From the NCBI GenBank assembly GCA_965652645.1, contig CBFGXE010000030.1:1-35345 (forward strand): a DNA stretch of 35,345 nucleotides, written 5' to 3'. The position numbers and the translations under genes were made by a program. Below are positions 16,927-26,080 of the stretch, in pieces (positions within the stretch are counted from its first letter, which is position 1; the number at the start of each line of letters is the position of its first letter). The notes below the pieces were generated by a model. The model worked only from the letters and a program-made list of their open reading frames with translations, made no database searches and was not told where the DNA came from. Origin of the DNA: ZC4RG30 sp965652645 (lineage in GTDB: Bacteria; Pseudomonadota; Gammaproteobacteria; Steroidobacterales; Steroidobacteraceae).

Positions 16927-19005
16927 ATGTCCCCATCCAACCGTCCCCTTCTCCTTTCAATGGCCGCCGCGGCGCTCGCGCTGGCGGGCTGCCAGAAGCA
17001 GGACAGCCCGGCCGCCGCGCAGCCCGCCTTCCGCCTGGACGAGGGGCAGCTGCTGCAGCCCATCCGCTTCAGCGCCAGCGACCTCGACCCGGCCATCAAT
17101 GCCTGCGTGGACCTGGCCGCGCACACCAACCGCAAGTGGCTTGAGGCCAATCCCATCCCCGCGGACCAGACGCGCTGGGGTGCCTTCAGCCTGCTGGCCG
17201 AGCGCTCGTTGCAGGTGCAGCGGCAGATCGCCGCGCAGGTGGCGGCCAGGGCGTCGCCGGCGGGCATCGAGAAGCTCATCGCCGACATCTGGGCCACGGG
17301 CATGGACGAGGCGAAGCTCAATGCCGACGGCATCAAGCCCCTGGAGAGCCGGCTGGCCGAGATCGAGGCGCTTGCCGATGGTGCTTCGGTGGCGGCCCAC
17401 CTCAGGAAGGTGGCGGCGCGGGGCGAGAACCCGCTGTTCGACTTCGGGCCCGAGGCGGACTTCAACGACTCGACCATGAACATGGGCTATGCCATGCAGG
17501 GCGGGCTCAGCCTGCCTGACCGCACCTACTACTTCGATGCGGACAAGAAGGACATCCGCGACGCCTTCGTGGTGCATGTGGCCAGGGTGCTGGAGCTCTC
17601 CGGCCTGCCGGCCGCCGATGCGGAGCGGCAGGCGCGCGACGTGATGGCCTTCGAGACCCGCCTGGCGCGCGTGTCGAAGTCGCAGGAGGAAATCTCGCGC
17701 GACGTATCGCTGTACTACAACCCGGTGACGCTGGCCGAGGCCGACAAGCTGGCGCCGGACTTCTCCTGGAGCAGCTTCTTTGCCGCACAGGAGATCCCGG
17801 CGCCGGAGAAATTCTCGCTGGCCATGCCGGAATTCCACCGCGAGGTGGGCCGCATGATCACCGACGTGCCGGTGGCGCAGTGGCAAAGCTACCTGCGCTT
17901 CCGCCTGGTGGATGGCGCCTCGCCCTACCTCAGTGACGCCTTCGCGCAGCAGCGCTTCGAGTTCTACAACAAGACGCTGCGCGGACAGGCCGAGCAGCGG
18001 CCCCGCTGGAAGCGCGTGCTGGCCGCACTGGAGACTTCCGCCGGCGAGGCGATGGGGCAGCTGTATGTGCAGGTGGCCTTTCCGCCGGAATCGCGCGCGC
18101 GCATGGACGAGCTGGTGGGCAATCTCTCCGCCGCGCTGAAGACGCGCATCGAGAACCTCTCGTGGATGAGTGATGCCACCAAACAGCGCGCACTGGAGAA
18201 GTGGGCCGCGTTCACGCCCAAGATCGGTTATCCGTCGAAGTGGCGCGACTGGTCGGGCCTTGCCACCTCGCGCGACAGCTATTTCGGCAATGCGGTGGCG
18301 GCCGCCGAATTCAATTATCGCTGGATGGTCAGCAAGATCGGCAAGCCGGTGGACAAGACCGAGTGGGGCATGACGCCGCAGACCGTCAATGCCTACTACC
18401 ATCCGCTGCTCAACGAGATCGTGTTCCCGGCGGCCATCCTGCAGCCGCCGTTCTTCGACCCCGGGGCCGATGACGCGGTGAACTACGCGGCCATCGGCGG
18501 CGTGATCGGGCATGAGCTCACGCATGGCTACGACGACCAGGGATCCCGCTTCGGGCCCGGCGGCAACTTCGAGCAGTGGTGGACGCCCGAGGATGAGAAG
18601 CGCTTCAAGGCGCTCACCGGCCAGCTGGTGAAGCAGTACGACGCCTATGAGGTGGCGCCGGGCATGAAGGTGAATGGCAACCTCACCCTGGGCGAGAACA
18701 TCGCCGACCTCGGCGGTCTTTCCATAGCCTGGGATGCCTTGCAGCGGGCCAGCGAAGGCAAGCCGGATCCGCTGGTCGACGGCCTCACCCGCGAGCAGCG
18801 TTTCTTCCATGGCTGGGCTGCCATGTGGCGCCAGCAGGACCGGCCGGAGGCGCTGAAGGTGCAGCTGGCCTCCGATCCGCATGCCCCGTCGGTGACGCGC
18901 GTGAACGGACCGGTGACCAACCACCCGGCGTTCGCCGCGGCATTCGGCTGCAAGGACTCCGATCCACTGGTCAACGCCGGGGACAAGCGCGTCACCATCT
19001 GGTGA
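16927..19005 (+). CDS. M13 (neprilysin/PepO-like) zinc metallopeptidase lipoprotein
   Basis: A 692-residue M13 endopeptidase. It carries a lipoprotein signal (LALAGC, lipidation Cys22), so it is probably anchored in the outer membrane facing the periplasm. The zinc site HELTH is at residues 529-533 and the third ligand is Glu590 in ENIADLGG. The family VNAYYHPLLNEIVFPAAIL substrate-groove motif precedes it. The protein ends CKDSDPLVNAGDKRVTIW, matching the conserved Cys and terminal Trp of M13 enzymes. The start is ATG 16927, preceded by CAGGGAGT. Likely roles are processing or degrading small peptides; the substrate is unknown. It is divergent from gmk. Confidence 0.95.
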   Translation: MSPSNRPLLLSMAAAALALAGCQKQDSPAAAQPAFRLDEGQLLQPIRFSASDLDPAINACVDLAAHTNRKWLEANPIPADQTRWGAFSLLAERSLQVQRQIAAQVAARASPAGIEKLIADIWATGMDEAKLNADGIKPLESRLAEIEALADGASVAAHLRKVAARGENPLFDFGPEADFNDSTMNMGYAMQGGLSLPDRTYYFDADKKDIRDAFVVHVARVLELSGLPAADAERQARDVMAFETRLARVSKSQEEISRDVSLYYNPVTLAEADKLAPDFSWSSFFAAQEIPAPEKFSLAMPEFHREVGRMITDVPVAQWQSYLRFRLVDGASPYLSDAFAQQRFEFYNKTLRGQAEQRPRWKRVLAALETSAGEAMGQLYVQVAFPPESRARMDELVGNLSAALKTRIENLSWMSDATKQRALEKWAAFTPKIGYPSKWRDWSGLATSRDSYFGNAVAAAEFNYRWMVSKIGKPVDKTEWGMTPQTVNAYYHPLLNEIVFPAAILQPPFFDPGADDAVNYAAIGGVIGHELTHGYDDQGSRFGPGGNFEQWWTPEDEKRFKALTGQLVKQYDAYEVAPGMKVNGNLTLGENIADLGGLSIAWDALQRASEGKPDPLVDGLTREQRFFHGWAAMWRQQDRPEALKVQLASDPHAPSVTRVNGPVTNHPAFAAAFGCKDSDPLVNAGDKRVTIW

Positions 19006-19055
19006 GCGTGGCGCCTGCGGCAAGTCCGTAGGCGTCTTCCCACAGGGGTTCTGTC

Positions 19056-19078
19056 GCGCGGGCTATCCACGCCCGCGC
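19056..19078 (+). terminator. GC-rich stem-loop between the M13 peptidase and ku
   Basis: Perfect 8-bp arms GCGCGGGC and GCCCGCGC surround a 7-nt loop, 50 bp after the peptidase stop. There is no T-tract, so it is at best a weak or Rho-assisted terminator. It suggests that ku-ligD is transcribed separately from the peptidase. Confidence 0.4.
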
Positions 19079-19127
19079 CACCGGCTCCTAATCTGGTGAC
19101 CGCCTGTCCCTGCGAGAGGAGGTCGCC

Positions 19128-20006
19128 ATGGCCAGCAAGCCCAAGGCCAGCAGCAAGCGCGCCATCTGGAAAGGCGCCATCAGCTTCGGACTGGTCCACA
19201 TTCCCGTCAGCCTGCACCCGGCTTCGGGCGAGACCGGCATCGACTTCGACTGGCTGGACAAACGCAGCATGGACCCGGTGGGCTACCGGCGCATCAACAA
19301 GCGCACCGGCGAGGAGATCTCGAAGGAAAACATCGTCAAGGGCGTGGAGCACAGCAACGGCAACTATGTGGTGCTCACCGACAAGGAGATCGCCGACGTG
19401 TATCCGCGCTCCACGCAGATGGTGGAGATCGAGAGTTTCGTGCCGGTGGCGGACATCCCCTTCCTCTACTACGAGCGGCCCTACTACCTGGCGCCCACGG
19501 GCAAGGGACAGAAGGTGTATGCGCTGCTGCGCGAGGCGCTGAAGAAGAGCGGCCGCGCCGGACTGGCGCGCGTGGTGATCCACACCAAGCAGCACTTTGC
19601 CGCGCTGGTGCCCTCGGGGCCGGTGCTGGTGCTGAACCTGCTGCGCTGGCATTCGGACATCCGGGAATTCGACGAACTGGGCATTCCCGGGGAGGGCGTG
19701 AAGGCCTCCGGCGTCGGAACCCGCGAGCTGCAGATGGCGGAGCAGCTCATCGAAAGCATGAGCGGTGACTTCAATCCGGAAGACTTCACCGACCGCTTCA
19801 GCGAGCAGGTGATGGAACTGGTGGCCCGGCGCGCGAAGGCGGGCAAGACGCATGCGGTGAGCGAGCCGGAGGAAGAGCTGCCGGAGGGCGGGGCGGACAT
19901 CATCGACCTCACCGAGCTGCTCAAGCGCAGCCTGAAGGACAAGCCGAAGGAATCCCGCGGCGCCCGCGAGTCGAAGCCGCGGCGGCGCAGCAGCCGCGCG
20001 GCCTGA
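19128..20006 (+). CDS. ku: Non-homologous end-joining protein Ku
   Basis: A 292-residue bacterial Ku. The homodimer would ring DNA ends and recruit LigD for double-strand-break repair. It begins RAIWKGAISFGLVHIPVSLHPA, the diagnostic Ku N-terminus, and continues with the Ku core (YYERPYYLAPTGKGQKVYALLREAL, VVIHTKQHFAALVPSGPVLVLNLLRW, and the MSGDFNPEDFTDRFSE segment). The C-terminal tail is short and basic (KPRRRSSRAA), as in Ku proteins that contact DNA or LigD through the extension. The ATG follows a strong AGGAGGT Shine-Dalgarno. The ligD gene begins 3 bp after the stop, so the two are co-translated. Confidence 0.97.
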   Translation: MASKPKASSKRAIWKGAISFGLVHIPVSLHPASGETGIDFDWLDKRSMDPVGYRRINKRTGEEISKENIVKGVEHSNGNYVVLTDKEIADVYPRSTQMVEIESFVPVADIPFLYYERPYYLAPTGKGQKVYALLREALKKSGRAGLARVVIHTKQHFAALVPSGPVLVLNLLRWHSDIREFDELGIPGEGVKASGVGTRELQMAEQLIESMSGDFNPEDFTDRFSEQVMELVARRAKAGKTHAVSEPEEELPEGGADIIDLTELLKRSLKDKPKESRGARESKPRRRSSRAA

Positions 20007-20009
20007 GCC

Positions 20010-22601
20010 ATGGCCGTCGGGAACATCGCCACCTACAACCGCAAGCGCAACTTCCGCGTCACGCCGGAGCCGCCGGGCAAGTCCACCGGCATGCGCGGTG
20101 CCGGTCGCTTCGTGGTGCAGAAGCATGCGGCGCGCCGGCTGCACTATGACTTCAGGCTTGAGTGGGAGGGCGTCCTGCGCAGCTGGGCCGTGCCCAAGGG
20201 GCCGAGCCTGGACCCGTCCGTGAAACGCATGGCGGTGCAGGTGGAAGACCATCCCGTCTCGTACGGGGACTTCGAAGGCGTGATCCCGCCCGGCGAGTAT
20301 GGCGCAGGGACCGTGATCGTATGGGACCGCGGGCGGTGGGCGCCGGTGGGTGATGCGGCGCGGGGCTTTCGCGAGGGCAGGATCAAGTTCACGCTCGAGG
20401 GCGAGAAGCTGCGCGGCGGCTTCACGCTGGTGCGCATGCGCGGGCGGGATGACGAGCGGCAGGTTTCGTGGCTGCTCATCAAGGAGAAGGACGGGTTCGC
20501 GCGACCGACGGCGGAATTCGACGTGGTCGAGGAGCTGGGGGACAGCGTGATCACGGGGCCTTCTGCTTCGCGGCACACGAGGAAGACCGCGAAGAAGTCC
20601 ACGTCGAAACCACGCGCCACGCAATCACGTGCCGCGCTGCCTCCCCTGCTCGCACCACAGCTGGCCACGCTGGTCAGCTCCCCGCCGAAGGCCGGCGACT
20701 GGCAATACGAACTGAAGCTGGACGGCTACCGGATGCTCACCCGCGTGGATGGCAGCGACGTGCGCTGCTACACCCGCAACGGCAACGACTGGTCATCCCG
20801 CCTGCCGCGCATCGTCGCCGCGGTGCGCGCCCTGAAGCTGCCTCCCTGCTGGCTGGATGGTGAGGTGGTGGCGCTGGACGGGGAGGGCGTGCCGCATTTC
20901 CAGATGCTGCAGAACGCCTTCGACCGGGGCAGCACCGCCGAGCTGCGCTACATTGTCTTCGACCTGCTGTTCGAGGATGGGGCGGACCTGCGTGATGAAC
21001 CGCAGGCCGCGCGCCGGGAGCGCCTGCGCCGGCTGCTGCCGGAGCGGCGCGGGGCGCTGGTGCGCTTCAGCGCCACGCTGGAAGGTGCACCCGGCAAATT
21101 GCTCGCGGCCTCGCGCGCCGCCGGCTTCGAGGGGCTGATCGGCAAGCGGGCGGATGCCCCCTACCGTTCCGGCCGCAGCCGCGACTGGATCAAGCTGAAG
21201 AACGGCCAGCGACAGGAATTCGTGATCGGCGGTTTCACCGATCCGCAGGGTTCGCGCACCGGCCTGGGTTCGCTGCTGCTGGGCGTGCACGATGACTCCG
21301 GCGCGCTGCGTTACGCGGGCAACGTGGGCAGCGGTTTCGATGACAAGACGCTGGCGAACCTGCACCAGAAACTCTCGCGCATCGAGACGGCGGCCAGCCC
21401 CTTCGAGGACGGGCCGCAGAAGGTGGGCACCACGCGCCGCGCGGTGCCGCACTGGGTGAAGCCGAAGCTGGTGGCCGAAGTCTCCTTCGCCGGCTGGACC
21501 GCCGGCCGGCATGTGCGCCAGGCCGTGTTCCATGGCCTGCGGGAGGACAAACCGCCGGAGCAGATCACGGTGGAGCAGGCAAAGGCGCCCGCCGCCGTGG
21601 GCACAGGCGTTGCTCGCAAGGGACCATCGGCAGGGAAGAAGGCCGCGAAGTCACCGGCGCCTTCGGCAAGGCGCAAGGCGGCGGGCCCACCTGTGGACCT
21701 GCCGGACATGCGCATCACCCACCCGGAGCGGGTGATCGACGCGGCAAGCGGCGTGACCAAGGGCGGGCTGGTGGCCTACTACGCGCGCGTTGCCCCGCTG
21801 CTGCTGCCGCACCTGGCGGATCGCCCGGTGGCGCTGTTGCGTGCGCCCTCCGGCGTGGAGGGCGCCATGTTCTTCCAGAAGCACGCGGAGGCGCGCACGC
21901 TGCCGCAGGTCGAGCGCCTGCCGCGTTCGCTGGATCCCGGCCATGGCGCGCTGCTGGCCATTTCCTCGGTGGAGGGGCTGCTGTCCGCGGCGCAAATGAA
22001 CATGGTGGAGCTGCACACCTGGAATGCCACGCGGCATGCCATCAACAAGCCCGACCGCGTGGTGTTCGACCTGGATCCGGGCAGCGGCGTGTCCTGGCAG
22101 CAGGTCCGCGAGGCCACGACCCTGTTGCGTGCCTTGCTTGATGAGCTGGAACTGCAGAGTTTCCTGAAGACCAGCGGCGGCAAGGGACTGCACGTGGTGG
22201 TACCCCTTGAACCCGCCCTGGGCTGGGATGCGGTGAAGAAATTCTCCGGCGACGTGGTGCGGCACCTGGCGCGGGTGATCCCGCAGCGGTTCGTCGCGAA
22301 GAGCGGCCCGGCCAACCGCGTCGGGCGCATCTTCGTGGACTACCTGCGCAATGGCCGCGGCGCCACCACCGCGGCGGCCTGGTCCGCGCGGGCGCGCCCC
22401 GGCATGGGCATCTCCGTGCCGCTGGACTGGAAGGAGCTGCCCCGGCTGCAGGGTTCGGCCCAGTGGAGCGTGGCTTCCTTCGAGGAGCGCCTGGATATCG
22501 GCAACGGCCCGTGGCGGAACTACGAGAAGTCCCGCCAGGGCCTGGCGAAGGCCATCAAGGCGCTGCAAGCCATCGACAAGGCACCGAAATCCGGGAGGTG
22601 A
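20010..22601 (+). CDS. ligD: Multifunctional DNA ligase D (phosphoesterase-ligase-polymerase)
   Basis: An 863-residue LigD carrying all three NHEJ activities in the order 3'-phosphoesterase, ligase, polymerase. The PE domain (about 1-170) has FVVQKHAARRLHYDFRLE with H39, H45 and D47, then EDHPVSYGDFEGVIPPGEYGAG. The ligase domain has the nucleotidyl-attacking Lys236 in ELKLDGYR, plus WLDGEVVAL, FEGLIGKRADAPYRSGRS and DWIKLKNG. After a Lys/Ala-rich linker (about 530-560), the primase-like polymerase domain has VVFDLDPGSG, LKTSGGKGLHVVVPL and RIFVDYLRN. It is full-length with no missing catalytic motif. It converges on a small membrane-protein gene with a 6-bp gap. Confidence 0.97.
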   Translation: MAVGNIATYNRKRNFRVTPEPPGKSTGMRGAGRFVVQKHAARRLHYDFRLEWEGVLRSWAVPKGPSLDPSVKRMAVQVEDHPVSYGDFEGVIPPGEYGAGTVIVWDRGRWAPVGDAARGFREGRIKFTLEGEKLRGGFTLVRMRGRDDERQVSWLLIKEKDGFARPTAEFDVVEELGDSVITGPSASRHTRKTAKKSTSKPRATQSRAALPPLLAPQLATLVSSPPKAGDWQYELKLDGYRMLTRVDGSDVRCYTRNGNDWSSRLPRIVAAVRALKLPPCWLDGEVVALDGEGVPHFQMLQNAFDRGSTAELRYIVFDLLFEDGADLRDEPQAARRERLRRLLPERRGALVRFSATLEGAPGKLLAASRAAGFEGLIGKRADAPYRSGRSRDWIKLKNGQRQEFVIGGFTDPQGSRTGLGSLLLGVHDDSGALRYAGNVGSGFDDKTLANLHQKLSRIETAASPFEDGPQKVGTTRRAVPHWVKPKLVAEVSFAGWTAGRHVRQAVFHGLREDKPPEQITVEQAKAPAAVGTGVARKGPSAGKKAAKSPAPSARRKAAGPPVDLPDMRITHPERVIDAASGVTKGGLVAYYARVAPLLLPHLADRPVALLRAPSGVEGAMFFQKHAEARTLPQVERLPRSLDPGHGALLAISSVEGLLSAAQMNMVELHTWNATRHAINKPDRVVFDLDPGSGVSWQQVREATTLLRALLDELELQSFLKTSGGKGLHVVVPLEPALGWDAVKKFSGDVVRHLARVIPQRFVAKSGPANRVGRIFVDYLRNGRGATTAAAWSARARPGMGISVPLDWKELPRLQGSAQWSVASFEERLDIGNGPWRNYEKSRQGLAKAIKALQAIDKAPKSGR

Positions 22602-22607
22602 ACCGCG

Positions 22608-22802
22608 CTACTGCCGATTGACCGGGATCGCGAAGTCCTGCGAAGCCGTCGGGTCGCTGGCAGGAAAGGTGTCCTGCAGCGCATCGTCGAGCACCTCTTC
22701 CGTGTGCTGCCGGCGGCACTGGCTGTTGGCGCGACAGGCCAGCGCCACCAGACCCATGCCAACGGCTGTCACCAACAGTATTCGTCCCATCACACCATTC
22801 AT
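22608..22802 (-). CDS. Small single-pass membrane protein with TFPASDP motif (64 aa)
   Basis: A short gene converging on ligD. ATG 22802 is preceded by GGGAG at a good distance (8 nt). The product has an N-terminal hydrophobic helix (about residues 7-22), then Cys23 and Cys29, and a cytosolic or periplasmic tail with the sequence EEVLDDALQDTFPASDPTAS. The D-x-L-x-(D/E)TFPASDP motif recurs in many small uncharacterised proteobacterial proteins, usually near stress or DNA-related genes. The segment before Cys23 does not match a strict lipobox. Function unknown. Confidence 0.7.
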   Translation of the reverse strand: MNGVMGRILLVTAVGMGLVALACRANSQCRRQHTEEVLDDALQDTFPASDPTASQDFAIPVNRQ

Positions 22803-22900
22803 GACGAGGTCTCCCAGGTGCCTGGCGCATGTCTTGCGCCCTGGGTGCAGGCTGGCACCCGGCGCACCTCCGCTCCATCGGCTGCGCGTGCTTGGCGATG

Positions 22901-22918
22901 GTCGGAGCCATCCTACGG
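22901..22918. repeat. Half-copy of the REP-like sequence
   Basis: This 18-bp segment matches the right half of the hairpin at 4677-4694 at 15 of 18 positions (both end TCCTACGG and share CGGAGC). With its left flank it forms a small palindrome GATGG..CCATC (22897-22912). It lies in the 184-bp divergent gap between the TFPASDP gene and the hybrid kinase. That gap also holds an imperfect AGCAC/GTGCT inverted repeat near 22943-22969. Confidence 0.4.
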
Positions 22919-22986
22919 GCGCAGGCCGCGGCGCGATCCTGCATACAGCACGGGGTGTGCGTGCTATACGAGGGGAGGAATCCGGC

Positions 22987-25155
22987 GTGGAGCGGGGGAA
23001 CTTGGCGGACAACGCAGCGGACATGGATCGGGCACTGCTCGCCGCCATCATTGCCGGGTCGGAAGACGCCATCATCAGCAAGTCGCTGCAGGGCGAGGTC
23101 ACGTCGTGGAATGCGGCGGCCGAGCGGCTGTTCGGCTGGACGGCGCAGGAGATGATCGGCACGTCCATCCTGCGGGTGATTCCCGATGCCCTGCACCCGG
23201 AGGAGACGCACATCCTGGAGAAGGTGCGCGCCGGCGAGCGCATCGAGCGTTATGAGACCACGCGGCGCCGCAAGGACGGCACGCAGTTCGATGTCTCACT
23301 CACCATCTCGCCCATCCGGGATGCGCGGGGCCACATCGTCGGCGCCTCGAAGATCGCGCATGACATCACCGAGCGGCGGCGCGCCGAAGCGGCCCTGGTG
23401 GCGTTGGCGGAGGAAGGCCATGCACTGGAGACGCTGCGCAAGGTGGGGCGCAGCGTGGCCTCGGAGTTCGACCTCGACACCATCGTGCAGCGCGTGATCG
23501 ATGCGGCCACCGAACTTTCAGGGGCCTCCTGCGGAGCCTTCTTCGAGCATGCCAGCGGCGAGGGCAGCCAGGGCTGGCGGCTCTATGCCACCTCGGGGGC
23601 AGGGCGCCCGCAGTGCGAGGCCTTTCCCATGCCGGCGGATTTCCCGGAGGGCTTCCGCGGCGAAGCCAGCGTGCGCAGCGATGACATCCGCGTCGATCCG
23701 CGCTTCGCGGGCACCACCGCGGCCACGTCGCCCGGCGGGCTGTCCATCGCCAGCTACCTGGCGCTGCCCGTGACTTCCAAGACCGGCCAGCTCATCGGCG
23801 GGCTCTTCCTGGTGCATGGCGAGCGCGGGCGGTTCAACGAACGTGCCGAGCGGCTTGCGGCCGGCATTGCCAGCCAGGCGGCCATTGCCATCGACAACTC
23901 CCGGCTGGTGCAGGCGCTGAAGGACCGCGAGTCCACGCTCAGCCAGCTGCTCTCCGAGCGCGAGCGCATCCTGCAGTCCGAGCGCACCGCGCGTGCCGAG
24001 GCCGAGCGGCTCAGCCACCTGAAGGACGAGTTCCTCGCCACGCTCTCGCACGAACTGCGCACGCCGCTGAATGCCGTGCAGGGCTGGACGCACCTGCTGA
24101 TGCGCGGGCCGAGCACCGACCAGCAGAAGGAGGCGCTGGTGATCATCGAGCGCAACGTGCGCGCCCAGTCCCGCATCATCAGCGACCTGCTGGACATGAG
24201 CCGCATCGTCTCCGGCAAGATCGCGCTGGAAGTGCAGGCGCTGCAGCTGCACCAGGTGATCCAGGCGGCCGTGGACACGGTGAAGCCCACCGCCGAGGCC
24301 CGCAACATCCGCATCAACACCATGCTCGACACCTCCATCGGCTTCGTGCGGGGAGACCCGAACCGGCTGCAGCAGGCGCTGTGGAACCTGCTCACCAACG
24401 CGGTGAAGTTCACCCCGTCCGGCGGGCGCATCCAGGTGGTGCTCGAGCGGGTGAACTCGCACGTGGAGATCTCGGTGGAAGACACGGGCGTCGGCATCCG
24501 CCAGGACTTCCTGCCCTACATCTTCGACCGCTTCCGCCAGGCCGATGCCAGCACCACGCGCAAGTTCGGCGGCCTGGGCCTGGGGCTGTCGATCGTGAAG
24601 AACCTCGTCGAGCTGCATGGCGGCAACGTGCGGGTGAAAAGCCGCGGCGAGAACCAGGGCAGCACGTTCATCGTCGCCCTGCCGCTGCCCCATGTGCGGC
24701 CGGCGCCCGAACGCGTGCCGCCGACGCAGGATGGCATCGACACCGCGCTCGACACCATGGAGCTGCCGTCACTGGAAGGCGCGCGCATCCTGGTGGTGGA
24801 CGACGAGGCGGACGGGCGCACGCTGCTGGTGCGCATCCTCGCCGACCGCGGGGCGAACTGCAGCGATGCGGACAGCGCCGAGCAGGCGCTGGAGATGCTG
24901 AAGGCCGCGCGTTTCGACATCCTGCTGAGCGACATCGGCATGCCGCGCACCGATGGCTACGAGCTGATCCGTGGCGCACGCAAGCTTGACCGGGAGCGCG
25001 ACACGCCGCTGCCGGCAGTGGCCATCACCGCCTATGCGCGGCCGGAGGATCGCCAGCGGTCGCTGGTGGCGGGTTACCACGCGCATCTGTCCAAGCCCAT
25101 CGAGGCGCGCGAGCTGGTGGCCACTGTGGCGGGGTTGCTGCAGCTCACGCGCTGA
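22987..25155 (+). CDS. Hybrid sensor histidine kinase (PAS-GAF-HisKA-HATPase-REC)
   Basis: A 722-residue hybrid kinase. The PAS domain is at about 13-130 (AGSEDAIISKSLQGEVTSWN, FGWTAQEMIG, ITERRRAE) and a GAF domain at about 140-310. A short coiled coil leads to HisKA with the phosphoacceptor His355 in SHELRTPLNAV. The ATPase has NLLTNAVKF, EDTGVGI and GGLGLGLSIVKNLVELHGG. The C-terminal receiver (about 596-715) has Asp605/Asp606, phosphoacceptor Asp649 in DILLSDIGMP, and the conserved Lys in HLSKP. There are no transmembrane segments, so sensing is cytosolic. GTG 22987 is chosen because AGGGGAGGA lies 7 nt upstream; an in-frame ATG occurs 12 codons later. No cognate response regulator or HPt is adjacent. 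Confidence 0.93.
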   Translation: MERGNLADNAADMDRALLAAIIAGSEDAIISKSLQGEVTSWNAAAERLFGWTAQEMIGTSILRVIPDALHPEETHILEKVRAGERIERYETTRRRKDGTQFDVSLTISPIRDARGHIVGASKIAHDITERRRAEAALVALAEEGHALETLRKVGRSVASEFDLDTIVQRVIDAATELSGASCGAFFEHASGEGSQGWRLYATSGAGRPQCEAFPMPADFPEGFRGEASVRSDDIRVDPRFAGTTAATSPGGLSIASYLALPVTSKTGQLIGGLFLVHGERGRFNERAERLAAGIASQAAIAIDNSRLVQALKDRESTLSQLLSERERILQSERTARAEAERLSHLKDEFLATLSHELRTPLNAVQGWTHLLMRGPSTDQQKEALVIIERNVRAQSRIISDLLDMSRIVSGKIALEVQALQLHQVIQAAVDTVKPTAEARNIRINTMLDTSIGFVRGDPNRLQQALWNLLTNAVKFTPSGGRIQVVLERVNSHVEISVEDTGVGIRQDFLPYIFDRFRQADASTTRKFGGLGLGLSIVKNLVELHGGNVRVKSRGENQGSTFIVALPLPHVRPAPERVPPTQDGIDTALDTMELPSLEGARILVVDDEADGRTLLVRILADRGANCSDADSAEQALEMLKAARFDILLSDIGMPRTDGYELIRGARKLDRERDTPLPAVAITAYARPEDRQRSLVAGYHAHLSKPIEARELVATVAGLLQLTR

Positions 25156-25164
25156 GCGGCGGCG

Positions 25165-26040
25165 CTATTCGACGTTCTGCACCTGCTCGCGCATCTGCTC
25201 GATCAGCACCTTCATGTCCACCGCGGCGCGCGTGGTGGTGAGGTCCTGCGACTTGGATGACAGCGTGTTGGCCTCGCGGTTGAACTCCTGCATCAGGAAG
25301 TCCAGCCGGCGGCCGGCCGCTTCGGGCGCGTCGAGGATGCCGCGTGTTTCGCTGATGTGGCCATCAAGGCGGTCGAGTTCCTCGGCCACGTCCATCTTCT
25401 GCGACAGCAGCGCCACTTCCTGCTCCAGCCGATCGGCATCCACGGCGACGCCCAGCTCGGTTATGCGTTCGGCGTAACGCGCGCGGATCGCCGCCTGCAC
25501 CTCGGGCAGGCGCGCGCGCACCTGCGCCACCAGCGCCGCGAGTTGCCCGCAGCGCTGCAGCAGCAGCTCCTTCAGCCGGGCGCCCTCGCGTGCGCGCATG
25601 GCCTTCAGTTCCGCCAGCGCGCGACCGAACAGGTCGCGGCCGGCGGCAAGCAAAGCCTCCGGATCAGCAGCTGCCTCGCGCAGCACGCCCGGGTAACGCA
25701 GCAGGTCCACCAGGTTCACCTGCGGCGCGGCGCCGGTGCCGCGCGCGGCATCCCCCAACCGGACCATCACCTGCTGCAGGCGTTCGACCAGGGGCGCGTC
25801 CAGTTCCAGCGGCCGTTCCGCCTGGCTGCCGATGCGATAAGTAAAAGTGCAGTCCACCTTGCCGCGTCGCAGTTCCTTCTGCAGGCGCGCGCGCAGCTCG
25901 GGGTCGAGGCCGCGCAATTCCTCCGGCAGGCGCAGCGAGGCCTCGAGGAAACGATGGTTCACGCTGCGCAGTTCGCAGACCAGCGAGCCGGTGGGGACAC
26001 TGGCCTCGCACCTGGCGAAGCCGGTCATGCTGGCGATCAT
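25165..26040 (-). CDS. yicC: YicC-family protein (putative endoribonuclease)
   Basis: A 291-residue YicC homologue of standard length. It begins MIASMTGFARCEA and has SVNHRFLEASLRLPEELR, the RGKVDCTFTYR strand, and the conserved C-terminal YicC/DUF1732 half: KMDVAEELDRLDGHI followed by GRRLDFLMQEFNREANTLSSKSQD. E. coli YicC has been described as an endoribonuclease acting with RNA turnover; activity here is by homology. It is divergent from the PP2C gene by 40 bp and convergent with the hybrid kinase by 9 bp. In many proteobacteria yicC sits next to gmk; here an 8-kb block separates them. Confidence 0.94.
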   Translation of the reverse strand: MIASMTGFARCEASVPTGSLVCELRSVNHRFLEASLRLPEELRGLDPELRARLQKELRRGKVDCTFTYRIGSQAERPLELDAPLVERLQQVMVRLGDAARGTGAAPQVNLVDLLRYPGVLREAAADPEALLAAGRDLFGRALAELKAMRAREGARLKELLLQRCGQLAALVAQVRARLPEVQAAIRARYAERITELGVAVDADRLEQEVALLSQKMDVAEELDRLDGHISETRGILDAPEAAGRRLDFLMQEFNREANTLSSKSQDLTTTRAAVDMKVLIEQMREQVQNVE

Positions 26041-26080
26041 CAGTCAGTTACCTGCCCCATGATTGGGGGCGCAATGCATA

